Source of the DNA: JAMLHH01 sp037189845 | GTDB taxonomy: Bacteria > Bacteroidota > Bacteroidia > Chitinophagales > JADIYW01 | Assembly: GCA_037189845.1 (NCBI GenBank) | Contig: JBBCIS010000008.1 | Location: 248,001 to 312,000, forward strand | Length of the DNA stretch: 64,000 bases | Direction: 5' to 3' | Part shown: piece after piece, positions 62,546 to 64,000 of the stretch | Layout: every line of letters begins with the position of its first letter | Position numbering within the stretch: the stretch's first letter is position 1 | The notes under the pieces: generated by a model | Told to the model about the DNA's origin: nothing | Database searches by the model: none | The model's input: the letters and a program-made list of their open reading frames with translations, nothing else | Position numbers and translations under genes: made by a program

Positions 62546-64000
62546 TGAGCAGCAATATCAATTTAATAGCCTTTGGAACATTTGGAAATCCGAATGGATT
62601 TACTCAAACATTCTTCGCGGGAAATTCTAATCTTGCTAAAAGCATAAGAACATTCGATATAAATACAAGTGCATTAAATCTTTTCCCCAATAGCAAAGTT
62701 TATTCAATCAGAAAGGAACTAGCCAATGGTTGCAATGCAATTGCTTACAGTATTTATACTTATGCAAGAGAACAAAATTCCACAAGAGGAGGAACATTCA
62801 TTGGTTCAAGTATTTTGTTGATTGACAAAATCGCAGAAGAAAATATTATTATCAACTGCCTGAATGAATTTCACAGCAATCTGAAAAATAAAAATGTTCA
62901 GAATGATGTAATCAAAGTAACTCATTCCAACGATTTTTCAGTTAGCAGGCCTAAAGATTTCGATAAAATCAATGCACGATTAAGAGAAATCGGGAACCCT
63001 GACTTTGCCCGTACAACCAACAGGCAACTGGTTGTTTATTGCGAAACTAATCCTAATCAGCTACAGTTGATTTTCAAAAAAGCAGTTGATTTATTGGATG
63101 TTTACGATACAATTTACTTTACTGAAAATTCGGAAGTAGCAGAGTTTGTACATCAAAAGAGAATTTTTCAATTAGTACGAAAAGACGGTTTTGAAGCAGA
63201 AATTCAAAAACTGGAAGAAGAACGACAACGTAAAATTCAGACAGCGTTAGATGAGTTTGCAAGGGAAAGAGAAAGATTAGAAGAAGACAGAAAAAGAGCG
63301 ATTGAGGAATACAAAAATCAGATAGAGCAGAACGAAAGATTACACCTGGAAAATGAACGCAGAATTAAAGAATCTAAAAATGAGCTGAATTGTATAGGAC
63401 AGAATTATGAAGCATTTTCAAAAAATATTGAAGAATCTATCAGTCGTTTAAAAAAAGGAGAAAAATTAGAATCTATCAGGCAACTATACAATGAGAATAA
63501 ACGAATTTTCATCGACAGCATTTACAATCAGAAAAAAGCAGAGTTTCTGAGAACTATTCCGAAATACGGTATTAAAACAGAATTAAAAGTAGAAAAACCA
63601 ATTCATTCCGGGCAAAAGCAGTACGAGAGCGATAGCCATAGTTATGACCATTCTCAACCGAAGAGAAAAGCATATAAGATAAATATCTTTAAAGTGGCTA
63701 CGATTGTTCTGTCATTGATGTGGATAGGGACATTGATTTATTTTCTTTTCTTCCATACATCAGAAGATAGTATTAAAAATCAACTTCAGGAATTACCTCA
63801 ACAACAAGTGCAGATAGAAATCACTGACTCAAAAGCAATTATTCCGGAATTGAATCCGGTTCCTAATGTAGAGCTGAATGAAAATGATTATCGAAATGTG
63901 GCTAAGAATTTAAACTACAATATAAAAATTGATGAGGTAGTGAAAATAATTTTCGACAAAAATCCGACAGATATAAAGGGAACTTATACAGGTCAGGAAG
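62545..64000 (+). CDS. Large coiled-coil transmembrane protein partner of the GTPase, 3' end cut by window edge
   Basis: A frame starts at ATG 62545 (overlapping the GTPase stop by one base) and remains open for 485 codons to the window end. The N-terminal 200 residues are alpha/beta, with IAFGTFGNPNGFTQTFF at the start and SRPKDFDKINARLREIG further in. A strongly charged coiled coil spans about residues 220-280 (LEEERQRKIQ, RERERLEED, NERRIKESKN). A transmembrane segment follows near residues 381-400 (VATIVLSLMWIGTLIYFLFF), and the rest is probably extracytoplasmic. No family was recognised with certainty. It may be the sensor or effector working with the GTPase. Confidence 0.8.
   Translation, partial: MSSNINLIAFGTFGNPNGFTQTFFAGNSNLAKSIRTFDINTSALNLFPNSKVYSIRKELANGCNAIAYSIYTYAREQNSTRGGTFIGSSILLIDKIAEENIIINCLNEFHSNLKNKNVQNDVIKVTHSNDFSVSRPKDFDKINARLREIGNPDFARTTNRQLVVYCETNPNQLQLIFKKAVDLLDVYDTIYFTENSEVAEFVHQKRIFQLVRKDGFEAEIQKLEEERQRKIQTALDEFARERERLEEDRKRAIEEYKNQIEQNERLHLENERRIKESKNELNCIGQNYEAFSKNIEESISRLKKGEKLESIRQLYNENKRIFIDSIYNQKKAEFLRTIPKYGIKTELKVEKPIHSGQKQYESDSHSYDHSQPKRKAYKINIFKVATIVLSLMWIGTLIYFLFFHTSEDSIKNQLQELPQQQVQIEITDSKAIIPELNPVPNVELNENDYRNVAKNLNYNIKIDEVVKIIFDKNPTDIKGTYTGQE

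Noticed and set aside
1..64000. tRNA, rRNA or CRISPR array
   Set aside because: No clover-leaf TTCGA arm followed by CCA-like ends, no rRNA core sequence and no regularly spaced direct repeats were noticed while reading; a tRNAscan or CRISPR search would be decisive.

Overview
The window reads as a chromosome segment of a free-living Bacteroidota bacterium. The A+T-rich sequence carries several lineage markers: a type IX secretion plug protein (DUF5103), a GSCFA protein, lipoproteins with acidic residues after the lipid cysteine, two deoxynucleoside kinases next to folK and sppA, and promoter -7 boxes of the form TAnnTTTG instead of sigma-70 boxes. No rRNA, tRNA or CRISPR array was recognised.

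Positions 1-15,550 are mostly housekeeping genes. They include the start of a polyprenyl sugar-phosphate transferase (cut by the left edge), mnmA, a surface lipoprotein, deoxynucleoside kinase and folK on the minus strand, and sppA divergent from them. Two small LEA-like proteins follow, then a second deoxynucleoside kinase with no ordinary start codon, trpS, lpdA, an acyl-CoA dehydrogenase, an S41 protease, a lipid kinase and a YkuD-like lipoprotein.

Positions 15,726-23,709 hold a co-directional five-gene operon: SWIM zinc finger, HEAT-like protein, MoxR AAA+ ATPase, DUF5682 protein and VWA protein. It looks like a MoxR/VWA chaperone-type machine with a dedicated target-recognition and effector set.

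Positions 23,812-50,657 are again mainly core: a COG2509 flavoprotein, MerR regulator, M23 peptidase, alaS, gatB, an ECF42-type sigma factor with its YCII partner, a sulfurtransferase, cinA, a Kef-type antiporter, rnr, a DoxD/DoxA protein, YqgE/AlgH, the T9SS plug protein, a GSCFA protein and pyrD. Some intergenic sites hold remnants or repeats: a fragment of an IS200-like/REP-associated transposase, a truncated DUF4279-like reading frame, and two copies of a structured intergenic element.

Positions 50,900-64,000 are accessory in character, apart from rarA-kdsA. They contain an Xre/RES toxin-antitoxin pair and a strongly A+T-rich four-gene cassette (DNA methyltransferase, PRTase-like protein, large ORC/Cdc6-like ATPase, Rossmann-like protein). 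Last comes a membrane-linked GTPase cassette (DUF805, a multi-TM coiled-coil protein, a P-loop GTPase, and a long coiled-coil TM protein cut by the right edge). The last two cassettes are the best candidates for little-described defence or conflict systems. All assignments come from reading motifs by eye; no database search was run.
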